A stretch of DNA of 64,000 nt, from NCBI RefSeq assembly GCF_019351405.1, contig NZ_JAHWZX010000002.1, positions 248,001-312,000 of the forward strand. The letters are read 5' to 3'. Within the stretch, counting starts at the first letter, position 1. The number at the start of each line of letters is the position of its first letter. Origin of the DNA: Stakelama flava (GTDB lineage: Bacteria; Pseudomonadota; Alphaproteobacteria; Sphingomonadales; Sphingomonadaceae). Made by a program: the position numbers and the translations under genes. The notes beneath the pieces were generated by a model. The model was not told the DNA's origin. It made no database searches and saw only the letters and a list, made by a program, of their open reading frames with translations. Shown here one piece after another: positions 36,691 to 46,721 of this stretch.

Positions 36691-37860
36691 TTATCGATTG
36701 GGCGGCGGGGTTTGCGACAGGCGCTTGATCAGGTCGACTTCGGCCTGCCGGTACGGGGTTCCGTCTTCATGAAGAACGTCGTGGAACCACAAGGTAGGTT
36801 TTTCCGTGACATAAGGCCGCTGCCACGAATCCCACGGCAGGTTCGTCTGCTCCTTGCCCTTGACGAAGCCCCAGTTGATCATCGCGACATCGTGCTTCCA
36901 TCCGACGGGCAGCGATCCGTCGAAGGTCGAACCGTTGCCACGCGCCATATATTCGGTGCACAGGATCGGCCTGCCATAGCTTTCCAGTTCCTCGATGTGC
37001 TTTTCCATGCCCTCGGGCCAGTTATAGTCATGGAAACTGATCACGTCGGACTGCGTCAGTTGCGTGGTTTGCACCGGATTGAGCTGCGCCTGTTTCGACC
37101 AGTCGGTACCGTTGCCCCATATGCCGCTGGTAAGCGGCTGGGTAGGATCGACGCTGCGCGCCCATGCGAACACCTTGGGCAACAGTCCCGCGACCAGCGC
37201 GGCCTTGTTGTCCGGCTGGTCGGGATATTGCCCGGCGGGATTATCCGGTTCGTTCCACACATCCCAGCCGAGGATACGGTCATCATGGGCAAACGCGCCG
37301 ATAATGCCCTTCACATAGGCCTCCAGGCGCGGATATTGAGCGGGGTCCTGCAACGCAGCGGTGCCGGGCGATTGCACCCACCCCGAATTGTGCACGCCTG
37401 GAATCGGCGGATGTTGCGGCCCCAGCCTGGGCGCCGGGTCCCAGCAACTGTCGAACAGCACGAACAGCGGCTTGATATGATGTTTGGCGGCGATTTGCAG
37501 AAAGATGTCGATACGCTTCTTGAACCCTTCCTTGTCCTGTTCCCAAAGAAGGTCGTGCAGGAAAACGCGCATCGTGGTCATGCCCATCGCCTGCGCCCAA
37601 CCCAGTTCGGTATCGATCCGCTGGGGATCGAAAGTATCCGCCTGCCACATTTCCAGCTGGTTGATCGCGTTGGAGGGCAGATAGTTCGCACCCACGCGCC
37701 AGGGCTGCCCGGCATACCATGTCTTGGCCTGCGCGGCCGTCCAGCGATCGCGCGCATTGGCGGGCGCTGCCTGAAGCGCCGCGATCCCGACCGCCAGCAG
37801 CACCGCACCACGCCAACGCCTGTGCATCGAGCGAGCCCCTCGCTTATCGGTCATCATCAT
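36691..37860 (-). CDS. exported clan GH-A-like glycoside hydrolase (GH5-like)
   Basis: A TIM-barrel retaining glycosidase, 389 residues, often labelled cellulase or 1,4-beta-xylanase in sphingomonads, without firm biochemical assignment. It has a signal peptide (about residues 12-36), the acid/base glutamate in GWDVWNEPDN and the nucleophile probably in LCTEYMARG. The start at 37860 overlaps the aldose epimerase stop (ATGATGATGA). ATG 37827, with GAGGGG upstream and directly before the signal peptide, is an equally good start. It probably cleaves a backbone or side chain of the glycan handled by this locus. Confidence 0.82.
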   Translation of the reverse strand: MMMTDKRGARSMHRRWRGAVLLAVGIAALQAAPANARDRWTAAQAKTWYAGQPWRVGANYLPSNAINQLEMWQADTFDPQRIDTELGWAQAMGMTTMRVFLHDLLWEQDKEGFKKRIDIFLQIAAKHHIKPLFVLFDSCWDPAPRLGPQHPPIPGVHNSGWVQSPGTAALQDPAQYPRLEAYVKGIIGAFAHDDRILGWDVWNEPDNPAGQYPDQPDNKAALVAGLLPKVFAWARSVDPTQPLTSGIWGNGTDWSKQAQLNPVQTTQLTQSDVISFHDYNWPEGMEKHIEELESYGRPILCTEYMARGNGSTFDGSLPVGWKHDVAMINWGFVKGKEQTNLPWDSWQRPYVTEKPTLWFHDVLHEDGTPYRQAEVDLIKRLSQTPPPNR

Positions 37861-39008
37861 TTCCCGTCCGTGGTGAATGTGTAGAGGATATGGTTTTCAT
37901 AGGTCTGCCCCGGAGCAAGCCGCACCGATCCGAATTCAGGCCGGTTCGGGGTGTCGGGGAATGCCTGCGGTTCCAGAACGATGGCGTCGCCCTGCCGGTA
38001 GAGATGCCCTTTCTTGCCGACCAGCGTGCTGTCGAAGAAATTACCCGAATAGAATTGCACACCCGGCTGGTTCGACCGGATTTCCATCGCCCGTCCCGTA
38101 TCGGGGTCTTCAAGCCTTGCCATCAGTTGCATCGCTGCGGGCGGTTTGCGACTGACCACCCAGTTGTGATCATAGCCGCGCGCGAGCACGATCTGCGGGT
38201 CGCTCCCGTCGCGCACGTGCAGCGCCACCCGCATGGGTTTGCGGAAATCGAATATGCTGCCCGAAACATCCCGAAACTCGCCCGTAGGAATCGATCCTGC
38301 GTCAGTGGGCGTGTACCATCGCGCCGGGATGGTCAGCTTTTCATCCAGCGCCCCCTGCGGCGCGCCTTCGCCCGCCAGATTCCAATAGGTGTGGTTCGAA
38401 AGATTCACTACCGTCGGCGCATCGCTGGTGGCGGAAAGATCAAGGCGCATATGGTTGCCTTCATCGATGCTGTAGGTCGCGGTTGTCGTCAGCTTGCCCG
38501 GAAAACCCATTTCGCCGTCGGGACTGACATAGCGCAGCGTCACGCTGGGCTTCGCGCCGCCCTTCACCGAAACCACGGTCCAGACCTTCTTGTCGAAACC
38601 CTCAGGACCGCCGTGCAACGCATTATCGCCGTTGTTGATCGGCACTTGGTACTGCTTCCCATCAAGCGTAAAGCGCCCATCAGCGATGCGGTTGGCGACA
38701 CGTCCCACGATCGCGCCGAAAAAATTGCCCTTTTTGATATATCCTTCGAGCGTGTCGTAGCCCAGCACGACATCCGCGCTTTTGCCGTCGCGGTCAGGCA
38801 GGTCCAGCGCCTGAACCGAAGCGCCCAGCGTGATGATCGAAAGGCGCATGCCATGATCGTTGGCGAGCGTGATTTTCTCCACCGCATGGCCGTCCGGCAT
38901 GGTGCCGAATGCAGCCCGTTCCGCCGTGCCTGCCAGCGCCGCGCCGGGCAGCAGCATCGCCGTCAGTCCGACCCCCATCGCGAATGCACTTTTTGATTTC
39001 GTCCGCAT
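37857..39008 (-). CDS. galM: aldose 1-epimerase (mutarotase)
   Basis: Interconverts alpha and beta anomers of free aldoses such as galactose, glucose, xylose or arabinose. It has a signal peptide ending near residue 26 (LLPGAALAG), so it is periplasmic. Family motifs are NGDNALHGGPEGFDKKVW, NHTYWNLAG with the binding/catalytic His, DFRKPM and YDHNWV. The first gene of an operon with the GH5-like enzyme, divergent from the next glycosidase. A periplasmic mutarotase fits uptake of free sugars produced by the secreted glycosidases. Confidence 0.92.
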   Translation of the reverse strand: MRTKSKSAFAMGVGLTAMLLPGAALAGTAERAAFGTMPDGHAVEKITLANDHGMRLSIITLGASVQALDLPDRDGKSADVVLGYDTLEGYIKKGNFFGAIVGRVANRIADGRFTLDGKQYQVPINNGDNALHGGPEGFDKKVWTVVSVKGGAKPSVTLRYVSPDGEMGFPGKLTTTATYSIDEGNHMRLDLSATSDAPTVVNLSNHTYWNLAGEGAPQGALDEKLTIPARWYTPTDAGSIPTGEFRDVSGSIFDFRKPMRVALHVRDGSDPQIVLARGYDHNWVVSRKPPAAMQLMARLEDPDTGRAMEIRSNQPGVQFYSGNFFDSTLVGKKGHLYRQGDAIVLEPQAFPDTPNRPEFGSVRLAPGQTYENHILYTFTTDGK

Positions 39009-39160
39009 CGCCCGCTCTCTCCTGCTATCTGCTCACGGTGTCCCGTGCGTTTATTTCACTCTGGCCATCACGCCTGAAACTGTCTACCCTTAAATATGAT
39101 TATTCTGCTAAATGATTGCGCCGCTTTTGACGGCGGCAATGAACGACGAAGGGGAAGAGG

Positions 39161-40327
39161 ATGTTTGAAAAAACGCGACGGCACGACAGGATTTTTCGCG
39201 GCTTGCCGATGCGTACGGCCTTTGCGGCAGGGCTTCTGTCGCTGACCGGCGGAATGATCGCAAGCGCCCCCGCATACGCGCAACCGGTTGTTCGGGTGGA
39301 CGATCCCGGCAATGTGCGCGGCGCCGTCTACGTACCCGCTGGTGCCTGGAACGCGCCGCAGATGTGGAAGAATTTCTCCCGCGCGGAGGCGGATCGCGAT
39401 CTGGGATATGCGCGTGAGCTTAACCTGAATTCGCTGCGCGTATGGGCCAGCTATGAATATTGGCAGATGGACCCGGAAAAGTTCGCTGCCAATTTCGATT
39501 CGTTTCTCGCCTCGGCCAAGGCGCACCATATCCGCATCCTTGTCGCGCTGTTCGAAAATGTCGGCGAGGAACCGACCCAGGCGAATATGTGGTCCACCGA
39601 TCCGCGTACCGCCTTTGCCATCCTTTCCCCGGCACGCGCGATCGCGGCGGACAACACACGTTGGGAAGCGCCGCGCAAATTCGTGCGCTGGTTCATGAAG
39701 CGGTACGGTGATGACGACCGCCTGCTCGCGATCGAGGTAATGAACGAACCGCAATATCGCGGACAAAAGGTTGCGACGCTTCCCTTCGCCATGGACATGT
39801 TCCGCACCGCAAAGGCTGTGCAAGGGACCGTCCCGCTGACGATCGGGACCAACACGCTCGACGTCGCGGAAAAATTCGTCCCCCTTGGCCTCGACATACT
39901 TCAGTTTCACAACAACTTTCCCCAGGATGACGCCTCGTTCCGCAGCAATGTCGCCGCAGCGATGGCGCTGGGCAAACGCGCAGGGATACCGGTCTGGCTG
40001 ACCGAATGGCAGCGGATCCGCTCCGGCGGCAGCGGATGGGCGGATGAGCCGGTGACGAGCGGTGACGCAGGCATTTCCTATGGCCCGCTCGCGCACGATG
40101 TGCGCCAGTATCACATCGGCAATTTCTTCTGGTCGCTAATGGTCAAGCGCGCATATCTGAAAGTTCAGCGGTTCAAGGGCACGGTGAACGGCCTTGTCTG
40201 GCCCGACGGTTCGGTCGCCAGTCTGGCCGACGCACGCGCGATCGCCGGCGATCCGACGCTGGACATGCCCGAAAAGCCGATCCCGGCGGACTTCGGCGCG
40301 CTCCCCGCCAAAGCCGACGGCCAGTAA
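39161..40327 (+). CDS. exported clan GH-A-like glycoside hydrolase
   Basis: A 388-residue TIM-barrel glycosidase with a signal peptide (cleavage near PAYAQP). The probable acid/base is Glu in AIEVMNEPQY and the nucleophile is in PVWLTEWQRI. AGGGGAAGAGG stands just before the ATG. The family number cannot be fixed from motifs alone; it is distinct from the two other clan GH-A-like enzymes in this locus. It is followed by the sulfatase gene after 16 bases, so the two probably work on the same polymer. Confidence 0.75.
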   Translation: MFEKTRRHDRIFRGLPMRTAFAAGLLSLTGGMIASAPAYAQPVVRVDDPGNVRGAVYVPAGAWNAPQMWKNFSRAEADRDLGYARELNLNSLRVWASYEYWQMDPEKFAANFDSFLASAKAHHIRILVALFENVGEEPTQANMWSTDPRTAFAILSPARAIAADNTRWEAPRKFVRWFMKRYGDDDRLLAIEVMNEPQYRGQKVATLPFAMDMFRTAKAVQGTVPLTIGTNTLDVAEKFVPLGLDILQFHNNFPQDDASFRSNVAAAMALGKRAGIPVWLTEWQRIRSGGSGWADEPVTSGDAGISYGPLAHDVRQYHIGNFFWSLMVKRAYLKVQRFKGTVNGLVWPDGSVASLADARAIAGDPTLDMPEKPIPADFGALPAKADGQ

Positions 40328-40343
40328 GGAGGAAACAAGCATC

Positions 40344-41948
40344 ATGACCGGATCGATGACCCGCCGCCGCCTGCTTGGCTGCACCGCCCTGACCGTCGCG
40401 ATGGGGATGACGGGCGCAGGCCGCGCCTTTGCACGCGCCGCGAAAGCAGGAAAACGCAAGCCCAATGTCCTGATCATCTATGCCGACGATCTCGGCTATC
40501 AGGACGTTTCCTGCTATGGCGGCACGGCGGTGCCCACTCCCAATATCGACCGGCTTGCCGCGCAGGGCCTGCGCTTTACGCGCGGTCATGCGCCCTCGGC
40601 CACTTGCACCCCTTCCCGCTACGCGCTGCTTACGGGCGAATATGCCTGGCGAAAGGAAGGGGCGCATATCCTGCCGGGTGACGCTCCTGCACTGATCCCG
40701 CCGGGAAAGCCGACCATCGCATCGATGCTGAAGGGCGCGGGCTACACGACCTCGGTGGTCGGCAAATGGCATCTGGGTCTCGGCTCGGGCGACCTCGATT
40801 GGAACGGCCGGATTGCGCCCGGCCCGTTGGAGATCGGTTTCGACTATGCCTATTATTTCCCGGCAACGCTCGATCGCGTGCCCAGCGTGTTCATCGAACA
40901 GCATAATGTCGTCAATCTCGACCCCGCTGATCCGATAAAGGTCAGCTATACCGACAATATCAGCAAGGATCCGACCGGCGCCGAGCATCCCGAGCTTTTG
41001 CGGATGACGCCGAATGACGGACATGACGGAACCATCGTCGACGGCGTCAGCCGCATCGGTTTCATGAGCGGCGGCCATTCGGCGCGTTGGAAGGATGAGG
41101 ATATCGCCGACACGCTGGTGGCGAAGGCTTCTGACTGGTTCGAAAAGGTCGTGGGCGATCAACCCTTCTTCATGTATTTTGCCGCTAGTGAAATCCATGT
41201 GCCGCGTGTACCCGCGAAGCGGTTTCAGGGCACGACCGGCCTGGGTCCGCGCGGTGACGCCATCGCCGAATTCGACTGGGTGGTCGGCGCGCTGGTCGCG
41301 AAGCTCGACGAACTCGGCGTGCTGGACGATACGATGATCATCCTCAGCAGCGATAACGGCCCGGTGCTCAATGACGGCTATAATGACGATGCGGTGCAGA
41401 AGGTCGGGGAACATCGCCCTTCCGGCCCGTTCCGCAGCGGCAAATATGCGATCTATGATGGCGGGTTGATGGTGCCTTTCATCGTACGCTGGCCCGATGC
41501 GGTCCCGGCGGGCGTCGAATCACCCGCGCTGGTCGATCATGTCGATATCTTCGCCACCATGGCCGCCCTGACGGGGCAGACACTGGCTCACGATGCGGCG
41601 GTCGACAGCTTCGACCTGCTTCCCGCCTTCATTGGCGCAACGCGCAGCGGGCGCGAATATGTGGTCGAAGATACCAGCACCAATATCGCTGAAGAGGACA
41701 ACCTTAAAAAACACTCGAACAGCATCTTCGCGCTGGTTGCGGGCGACTGGAAGGTTATCAAGCCGCTGGGTCAGCCCAGTTCGTTTCACGGCAACGAGAT
41801 CGGCAACGGACCGGTGCCCGCGCTTTTCAATATTGCCAATGATCCGGGGGAAACCGTGGACCTTGCCGCGCGCTATCCCGACCGGACCAGAACCATGCTG
41901 GCGCGGCTCGACACCATTTTGGACGGGTCGCGCACCCGTCCCGGCTGA
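40344..41948 (+). CDS. Tat-exported sulfatase (type I, formylglycine)
   Basis: Hydrolyses sulfate esters, here probably on a carbohydrate. The N-terminus has a twin-arginine signal (TRRRLLGCTALTVAMGM). The metal site NVLIIYADDLGYQD follows near residue 37. The sulfatase signature is CTPSRYALLTGEYAWR, where the Cys would be converted to formylglycine. Other blocks are VGKWHLG, FFMYFAASEIHVPR and SSDNGP. AAGGAGG precedes ATG 40344; the longer frame to 40194 overlaps the preceding gene and is rejected. No maturase gene is in the window. Confidence 0.92.
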   Translation: MTGSMTRRRLLGCTALTVAMGMTGAGRAFARAAKAGKRKPNVLIIYADDLGYQDVSCYGGTAVPTPNIDRLAAQGLRFTRGHAPSATCTPSRYALLTGEYAWRKEGAHILPGDAPALIPPGKPTIASMLKGAGYTTSVVGKWHLGLGSGDLDWNGRIAPGPLEIGFDYAYYFPATLDRVPSVFIEQHNVVNLDPADPIKVSYTDNISKDPTGAEHPELLRMTPNDGHDGTIVDGVSRIGFMSGGHSARWKDEDIADTLVAKASDWFEKVVGDQPFFMYFAASEIHVPRVPAKRFQGTTGLGPRGDAIAEFDWVVGALVAKLDELGVLDDTMIILSSDNGPVLNDGYNDDAVQKVGEHRPSGPFRSGKYAIYDGGLMVPFIVRWPDAVPAGVESPALVDHVDIFATMAALTGQTLAHDAAVDSFDLLPAFIGATRSGREYVVEDTSTNIAEEDNLKKHSNSIFALVAGDWKVIKPLGQPSSFHGNEIGNGPVPALFNIANDPGETVDLAARYPDRTRTMLARLDTILDGSRTRPG

Positions 41949-41972
41949 TCCGCGACAGGTTTCAAACCCAAA

Positions 41973-42012
41973 CCGCGCCGGCCTTTCCCCTCAACGGGTT
42001 TTGCCGGCGCGG
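41973..42012. terminator. hairpin between convergent sulfatase and symporter genes
   Basis: CCGCGCCGGC and GCCGGCGCGG are perfect 10-base arms with a 20-base loop, centred in the gap between two convergent genes. It can act on both strands. The T-run is poor, as often in high-GC genomes. Confidence 0.6.
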
Positions 42013-42055
42013 AACACTGATCCTTACTTTCCTGCGATCAAGCGGCGTCTACCCC

Positions 42056-43678
42056 TCACCACCAGGTCGCATAAAGCGCCACCAGAATGCAGACCACTCC
42101 GATGGCAAGCCCGTTGAAAACAGGCGATGTGCGATAGCTGATGCCCGTGGTGCGGATGCGGTTGGCATCCGCCGATCCGGGGCGGAGCAGCGAAACCACC
42201 ATTGCCAGCGCCAGTGCCGCGAAGAACACGATCAGCATGCGGTTCATGAACGGGATGCCGTTGAGCGCCGCGAACCCGCCCCACGCCGTCGGCCACCAGA
42301 AAAGCAGGCTGATCGCCACCGAAGCGACAGCACCGGTCAGCGCGCCGGCCTCGCTCGCGCGCGGCCAGAACAGGCCAAGCAGGAAGATCACGGTTATCCC
42401 CGGTGTGACGAACCCCGAAAATTCCTGAATATATTGGAACGCCTGGTCGAGGCTGCCCAGCAGCGGGCGCGCGCTCAATAGTGCCAGGATCAATGCGACC
42501 GTCGAACTGATGCGCCCCACCCGTACAAGGTGCTGTTCCTCGCCCACCGGGGCGGGCGCGCCGTCCTCCGCCTCGCTACGCTCGCCGCGGATTTTGGCAT
42601 AGATGTCGAGCGTGAAGATGGTGGCGATCGAATTGATCTTGGATGCGGTGGACGCAATGATCGCGGCGACCAGCGCGGCGAAGACAAGGCCCAGCAACCC
42701 GCTGGGAAGCAGGCGCATCATCGCGGGATATGCCTCATCCGGTTTGGCGAGATCGGGGGCAAGCAGCACGGCGGCAATGCCGGGAACCACGATGATGAGC
42801 GGCGTCAGCAGCTTCAGATACGCTGCAAAAACGACACCCTTCTGCGCTTCACCCAGTGATTTCGCCGCCAGCGCACGCTGAATGATATATTGGTTGAAGC
42901 CCCAATAGGACAGATTGGCGATCCACATCCCGCCAACCAGAACCGAGATGCCGGGCAAATCCTTGTAAAAGGGGCTGGAGGGCGCAAGGATCATCTTGAA
43001 ATGCTCGGGCAGGCGATGCGAAAGCGTCGAAAAACCGGCCAGAATCCCGCCATCGCCGCCGATCCTGCCCAGGGTGATCGCAAGGATGACCAGCCCGCCG
43101 AACACCAGCAGCGTTACCTGCACGATGTCGGTCAACGCCACCGCCTTCAACCCGCCGCGAATTTGATACAGCAGCGCGAATACGCCCAGCGCCACCAGCG
43201 CGACATTCTGGTCTATGCCCGTCACCTGCATCACTGCGATCGAGCCGAGCCAGATGATCGAGGTAAGATTGACGAAAATATACAGCGCCAGCCAGAACAC
43301 CGCCATGATAGTGCGGATCGTCGGGCCGAAGCGCTGCTCCAGAAATTGCGGCATCGTGTAGATGCGGTTTTCGAGGAAGATCGGAACGAAGAACTTGCCG
43401 ACGATCAGGATGGTCAGCGCCGACATCCATTCATAGGACGCTATGGCCAGTCCGATGGCATAGCCCGACCCGGCCATGCCGACGATCTGTTCCGCCGAAA
43501 TATTCGCCGCGATCAACGATGCGCCGATCGCCCACCACGGCAAATTCTTGGACGCGAGGAAATAGTCGGACGAATCCTTGCTATGCCCCGCTTTTTCCCG
43601 AGAAACGAATTGCGCCAGCCCGAAAATAGCGACGAAATAAACAATGACGATGATTGCGTCGATCGTTGCCAGATGCAT
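42056..43678 (-). CDS. sodium:solute (sugar) symporter, SSS family
   Basis: Inner-membrane sodium-coupled carrier, 540 residues with about 14 helices, related to SGLT-type sugar transporters. The N-terminal region SSDYFLASKNLPWWAIGASLIAANISAEQIVGMAGSGYA is family-typical. GGLKAVALTDIVQ and a late SGFVTPGITVIFLLGLFWPRAS segment also fit. GGGGAGG lies 6 bases before the ATG. It is downstream of the sugar-acid dehydratase gene in one operon, 55 bases apart, so a monosaccharide such as arabinose, xylose or galactose is the likely cargo. Confidence 0.9.
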   Translation of the reverse strand: MHLATIDAIIVIVYFVAIFGLAQFVSREKAGHSKDSSDYFLASKNLPWWAIGASLIAANISAEQIVGMAGSGYAIGLAIASYEWMSALTILIVGKFFVPIFLENRIYTMPQFLEQRFGPTIRTIMAVFWLALYIFVNLTSIIWLGSIAVMQVTGIDQNVALVALGVFALLYQIRGGLKAVALTDIVQVTLLVFGGLVILAITLGRIGGDGGILAGFSTLSHRLPEHFKMILAPSSPFYKDLPGISVLVGGMWIANLSYWGFNQYIIQRALAAKSLGEAQKGVVFAAYLKLLTPLIIVVPGIAAVLLAPDLAKPDEAYPAMMRLLPSGLLGLVFAALVAAIIASTASKINSIATIFTLDIYAKIRGERSEAEDGAPAPVGEEQHLVRVGRISSTVALILALLSARPLLGSLDQAFQYIQEFSGFVTPGITVIFLLGLFWPRASEAGALTGAVASVAISLLFWWPTAWGGFAALNGIPFMNRMLIVFFAALALAMVVSLLRPGSADANRIRTTGISYRTSPVFNGLAIGVVCILVALYATWW

Positions 43679-43733
43679 TCAGACCTCCCCTTCCCAACCG
43701 GTTTTCAGGTTTTATTATTTGTATCTTTCGGCG

Positions 43734-45548
43734 TCAGTGACTGTCGCGCGGCACGCCGAAGCTGCTGGCGATCTTCTGATATTTGACCGCCGGTTCCAGC
43801 ACCGCACCGGTGTCGAACTGACCGGTATGCTCCCGCGCCAGTTCCTGCCACGGCGTTTGCGACGGCGGTGAGGCATAGCCCCCGTCCGCGACGAATTTTT
43901 CGCGCCGCCGCTCCCATTCATCCGCATCCACCAGCGCATCGGCGCGGCGTCGGAGCAGGTCGATCCGCACCCTGTCGCCGGTGCGCAGCAACGCCAGCCC
44001 GCCCCCCGCATCTGCTTCGGGAGCAGCATTCAGGATGGAGGGAGAGCCGGACGTTCCCGACTGACGCCCGTCCCCCATGCAGGGCAGGTTGCTTATGCCC
44101 GCGCGGATCAGCGCGGCCGGCGGACGCATATTGACCACCTCCGCACCGCCCGGATAGCCGTTCGGCCCCGCCCCGCGCATGACCAGAATCGTGCGCTCGT
44201 CGATGCCGAGCGCGGGATCATCGATGCGGGCGTGATAATCCTCCGGACCGTCGAATACGACGACGCCCGCTTCGAACGCCATCGGGTCATCGGGGTCCGT
44301 CAGGAACCGGTCACGGAATTCGTCGGAAATGACCGACACCTTCATCACCGCCGCGTCGAAAAGGTTGCCCTTCAATACCATCAGCCCCGCGTTTTCGCGC
44401 AGTGGCGCTGCATAGGGGCGGATGACATCGCGATCGGCAATCTCCGCATCAGCGCAATTTTCACCGATGGTCGAACCGTTGACGGTCAATGCATCCGCAT
44501 TGAGCAATCCGTTGCGCAGAAGTTCCCCCGCAACCGCGGGAACACCCCCGGCGCGAAAGAAATCCTCGCCCAGATATTCCCCGGCGGGTTGCAGATTGAC
44601 CATCAGCGGGATGTCGCCGCCGTGCTGTTCCCAGTCGGCCAGCGTCAGTTCGACGCCCATATGCCTCGCAATTGCGTTGAGATGGATGGGGGCATTGGTC
44701 GACCCGCCGATCGCCGAATTGATGCGGATCGCGTTCAGAAACGCTTCGCGGGTAAGGATATCCGACGGCTTGCGGTCGGCGCGAACCATTTCCACGGCGC
44801 GGCGCCCGGTTTCCCATGCGCATTCCTGCCGGTCGCGATGGGGGGCCGGGATCGCCGCCGAACCGGGCAACGACATGCCCAGCGCCTCGGCCAGCGAATT
44901 CATCGTGGTCGCGGTGCCCATCGTGTTGCAGAAACCGGTCGATGGTGCCGAAGACGCGACCAGCGCGATAAAGCCTTTATAATCGATCTCTCCGGCGGCG
45001 AGCATCTCACGCGCTTTCCAGACGATCGTGCCCGACCCGGTGCGCTCGCCCTTGTGCCAGCCGTTAAGCATCGGGCCGACCGATAGCGCAATCGCAGGAA
45101 TGTCTACCGTCGCGGCGGCCATCAGACTGGCCGGCGTCGTCTTGTCGCACCCGATCGTCAGCACCACCCCGTCAATCGGATAGCCATACAGAACCTCGAC
45201 CAGGCTGAGATAAGCCAGATTGCGGTCCAGCCCGGCGGTGGGACGCTTGCCGGTTTCCTGAATGGGATGGATCGGAAATTCCAGCGGGATGCCACCCGCT
45301 TCCCGAATACCGTCCTTCACCCGTTGTGCCAGCACGACATGATGACGATTGCACGGCGCCAGATCGCTGCCGGTCTGCGCGATGCCGATCACTGGCCGGT
45401 TCGACTGCAGTTCCTCGATCGACAGCCCATAATTCAGGTACCGCTCAAGATAAAGCGCGGTCATATCCGGATTGGCCGCGTTATCGAACCACGCCCGCGA
45501 ACGCAGTCCCCCCGCCGTTCCGACGCTTCCTTTTCCATTGCCGCTCAT
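43734..45548 (-). CDS. xylD: sugar-acid dehydratase, IlvD/Edd family (xylonate/arabinonate type)
   Basis: Iron-sulfur dehydratase that turns a pentonate into its 2-keto-3-deoxy acid in non-phosphorylative pentose pathways. Cluster cysteines are visible in [24 protein letters not shown] and [36 protein letters not shown] matches the C-terminal family block. The N-terminus ([26 protein letters not shown]) is very close to my memory of Caulobacter XylD. D-xylonate, L-arabinonate or D-galactonate are all possible; the divergent dehydrogenase gene favours L-arabinonate or galactonate. ATG 45548 has GAGGGG upstream. Confidence 0.82.
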   Translation of the reverse strand: MSGNGKGSVGTAGGLRSRAWFDNAANPDMTALYLERYLNYGLSIEELQSNRPVIGIAQTGSDLAPCNRHHVVLAQRVKDGIREAGGIPLEFPIHPIQETGKRPTAGLDRNLAYLSLVEVLYGYPIDGVVLTIGCDKTTPASLMAAATVDIPAIALSVGPMLNGWHKGERTGSGTIVWKAREMLAAGEIDYKGFIALVASSAPSTGFCNTMGTATTMNSLAEALGMSLPGSAAIPAPHRDRQECAWETGRRAVEMVRADRKPSDILTREAFLNAIRINSAIGGSTNAPIHLNAIARHMGVELTLADWEQHGGDIPLMVNLQPAGEYLGEDFFRAGGVPAVAGELLRNGLLNADALTVNGSTIGENCADAEIADRDVIRPYAAPLRENAGLMVLKGNLFDAAVMKVSVISDEFRDRFLTDPDDPMAFEAGVVVFDGPEDYHARIDDPALGIDERTILVMRGAGPNGYPGGAEVVNMRPPAALIRAGISNLPCMGDGRQSGTSGSPSILNAAPEADAGGGLALLRTGDRVRIDLLRRRADALVDADEWERRREKFVADGGYASPPSQTPWQELAREHTGQFDTGAVLEPAVKYQKIASSFGVPRDSH

Positions 45549-45679
45549 ACTGGCTTTGTCCCCTCTGCTTTTCACGATTATCCGTCGTCGGACCCGTCGC
45601 CTTTCGCCGATTCAAGCTTGCCGCTCCGGCCCCGTTCTTATCGTTCGACTTGATAGCGACCCGTGATCCGATTAGGAAC

Positions 45680-45696
45680 ATATAAATCGTATAAAT
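45680..45696. promoter_or_regulatory. AT-rich direct repeat in divergent dehydratase/dehydrogenase promoter
   Basis: The heptamer TATAAAT occurs twice with a 9-base period (TATAAATCG then TATAAAT). It lies about 130 bases upstream of the dehydratase ATG and about 20 bases upstream of the dehydrogenase ATG. Related elements at 48034-48076 lie before the TonB receptor of the same locus. It may be an operator or part of promoter -10 regions. Confidence 0.45.
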
Positions 45697-45716
45697 CTCG
45701 GAAATGGTCGGAATGT

Positions 45717-46685
45717 ATGGCGGAATTTTTGGAAAGGAATGGCGCCAAAATCCGCCTCGGACTGATCGGCATCGGCAAAATCGCGCGTGACCAGCATGTA
45801 CCCGCGATCACCGCCTCGCCCGATTTCGACCTGGTGGCGACGGCCAGCCGGGACGGCAGCATCGCTGGTATTCCCGCCTATCGCGATGTTGCCGAAATGC
45901 TCGCTGGCGGTCACGACATCGACGCCATTTCGATCGCCACGCCCCCGTCGGGACGGCACCTGATCGCGGCCCAAGCCATCGCCGCGCGGCTTCCAGTCAT
46001 GGTGGAAAAGCCGCCGGCCGCCACGCTGACGCAACTCGACGATCTCGCGGCTCAGGCCCTCGTGGCGGGCGTCGGGCTGTTCACCGCATGGCATTCGCGC
46101 GAAGCGAACGCGGTTTCCGCCGCGCGCGAATGGCTCTCCTCGCGCACGATACAGGCGGTCCGCATCATCTGGCGCGAAGACATTCGCCGCTGGCACCCCA
46201 ATCAGGAATGGATATTGGATGCCGGGGGGTTCGGCGTCTTTGACCCCGCGATCAACGCGCTTTCGATCCTGACCCATATTTGCCCAGCTCCCGTGCGGGT
46301 GGAGCGCGCGGAGCTTGACGTTCCCGAAAATCGCCAGTGTCCAATCGCCGCACAGCTTGCGATGGTGGCAGGAAGCGCACCCGTACATGCAGAATTCGAT
46401 TTTCTGAAAACCGGCGAACAGACCTGGACGATCATGGTGGAGACCGAGCAAGACGTGCTCGAACTGCGCGAGGGCGGACGCATCCTTGCCATTGACGGCG
46501 TTGAGCGCGAATGCGGCGCGGATCGCGAATATGCCCGCCTGTATCAGCGGTTCGCCGAACTGGTGCGCAGCGGCGCAAGCGATGTGGATGATCGGCCCCT
46601 GCGGATCGTCTCCGACGCCCTTTCAACCGGCAGACGGCGCAGGGTGGCGCCGTTCTACTTTGACCCCGCTATGGTGCGCGCCTGA
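45717..46685 (+). CDS. Gfo/Idh/MocA-family L-arabinose/D-galactose 1-dehydrogenase
   Basis: NAD(P)-dependent aldose dehydrogenase that gives a lactone, the first step of oxidative pentose or galactose catabolism. The Rossmann motif is LGLIGIGKIARDQHVPAI near the N-terminus; the catalytic lysine is in MVEKPPAATL. FTAWHSREANAV and REDIRRWHPNQEWI closely match my memory of Azospirillum L-arabinose 1-dehydrogenase and Pseudomonas galactose dehydrogenase. ATG 45717 is chosen over a GTG 54 bases upstream because the extension would be encoded by the AT-rich promoter. It is divergent from the dehydratase gene, supporting one pathway. Confidence 0.85.
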   Translation: MAEFLERNGAKIRLGLIGIGKIARDQHVPAITASPDFDLVATASRDGSIAGIPAYRDVAEMLAGGHDIDAISIATPPSGRHLIAAQAIAARLPVMVEKPPAATLTQLDDLAAQALVAGVGLFTAWHSREANAVSAAREWLSSRTIQAVRIIWREDIRRWHPNQEWILDAGGFGVFDPAINALSILTHICPAPVRVERAELDVPENRQCPIAAQLAMVAGSAPVHAEFDFLKTGEQTWTIMVETEQDVLELREGGRILAIDGVERECGADREYARLYQRFAELVRSGASDVDDRPLRIVSDALSTGRRRRVAPFYFDPAMVRA

Positions 46686-46712
46686 ACGCCCTCTGGCAGC
46701 GATCAGGCGCGC
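46676..46712. terminator. hairpin between convergent dehydrogenase and glycosidase genes
   Basis: GCGCGCCTGA and TCAGGCGCGC are perfect 10-base arms with a 17-base loop. The left arm includes the dehydrogenase stop codon. It lies in the 36-base gap of two convergent genes, consistent with a shared terminator. Confidence 0.6.
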
Positions 46713-46721
46713 TGCGGCGGC

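Noticed and set aside
43734..45548. Assignment as IlvD (dihydroxy-acid dehydratase of branched-chain amino acid synthesis) or Edd
   Set aside because: The N-terminal region and length fit the pentonate dehydratase subgroup better, and the neighbours are sugar genes.
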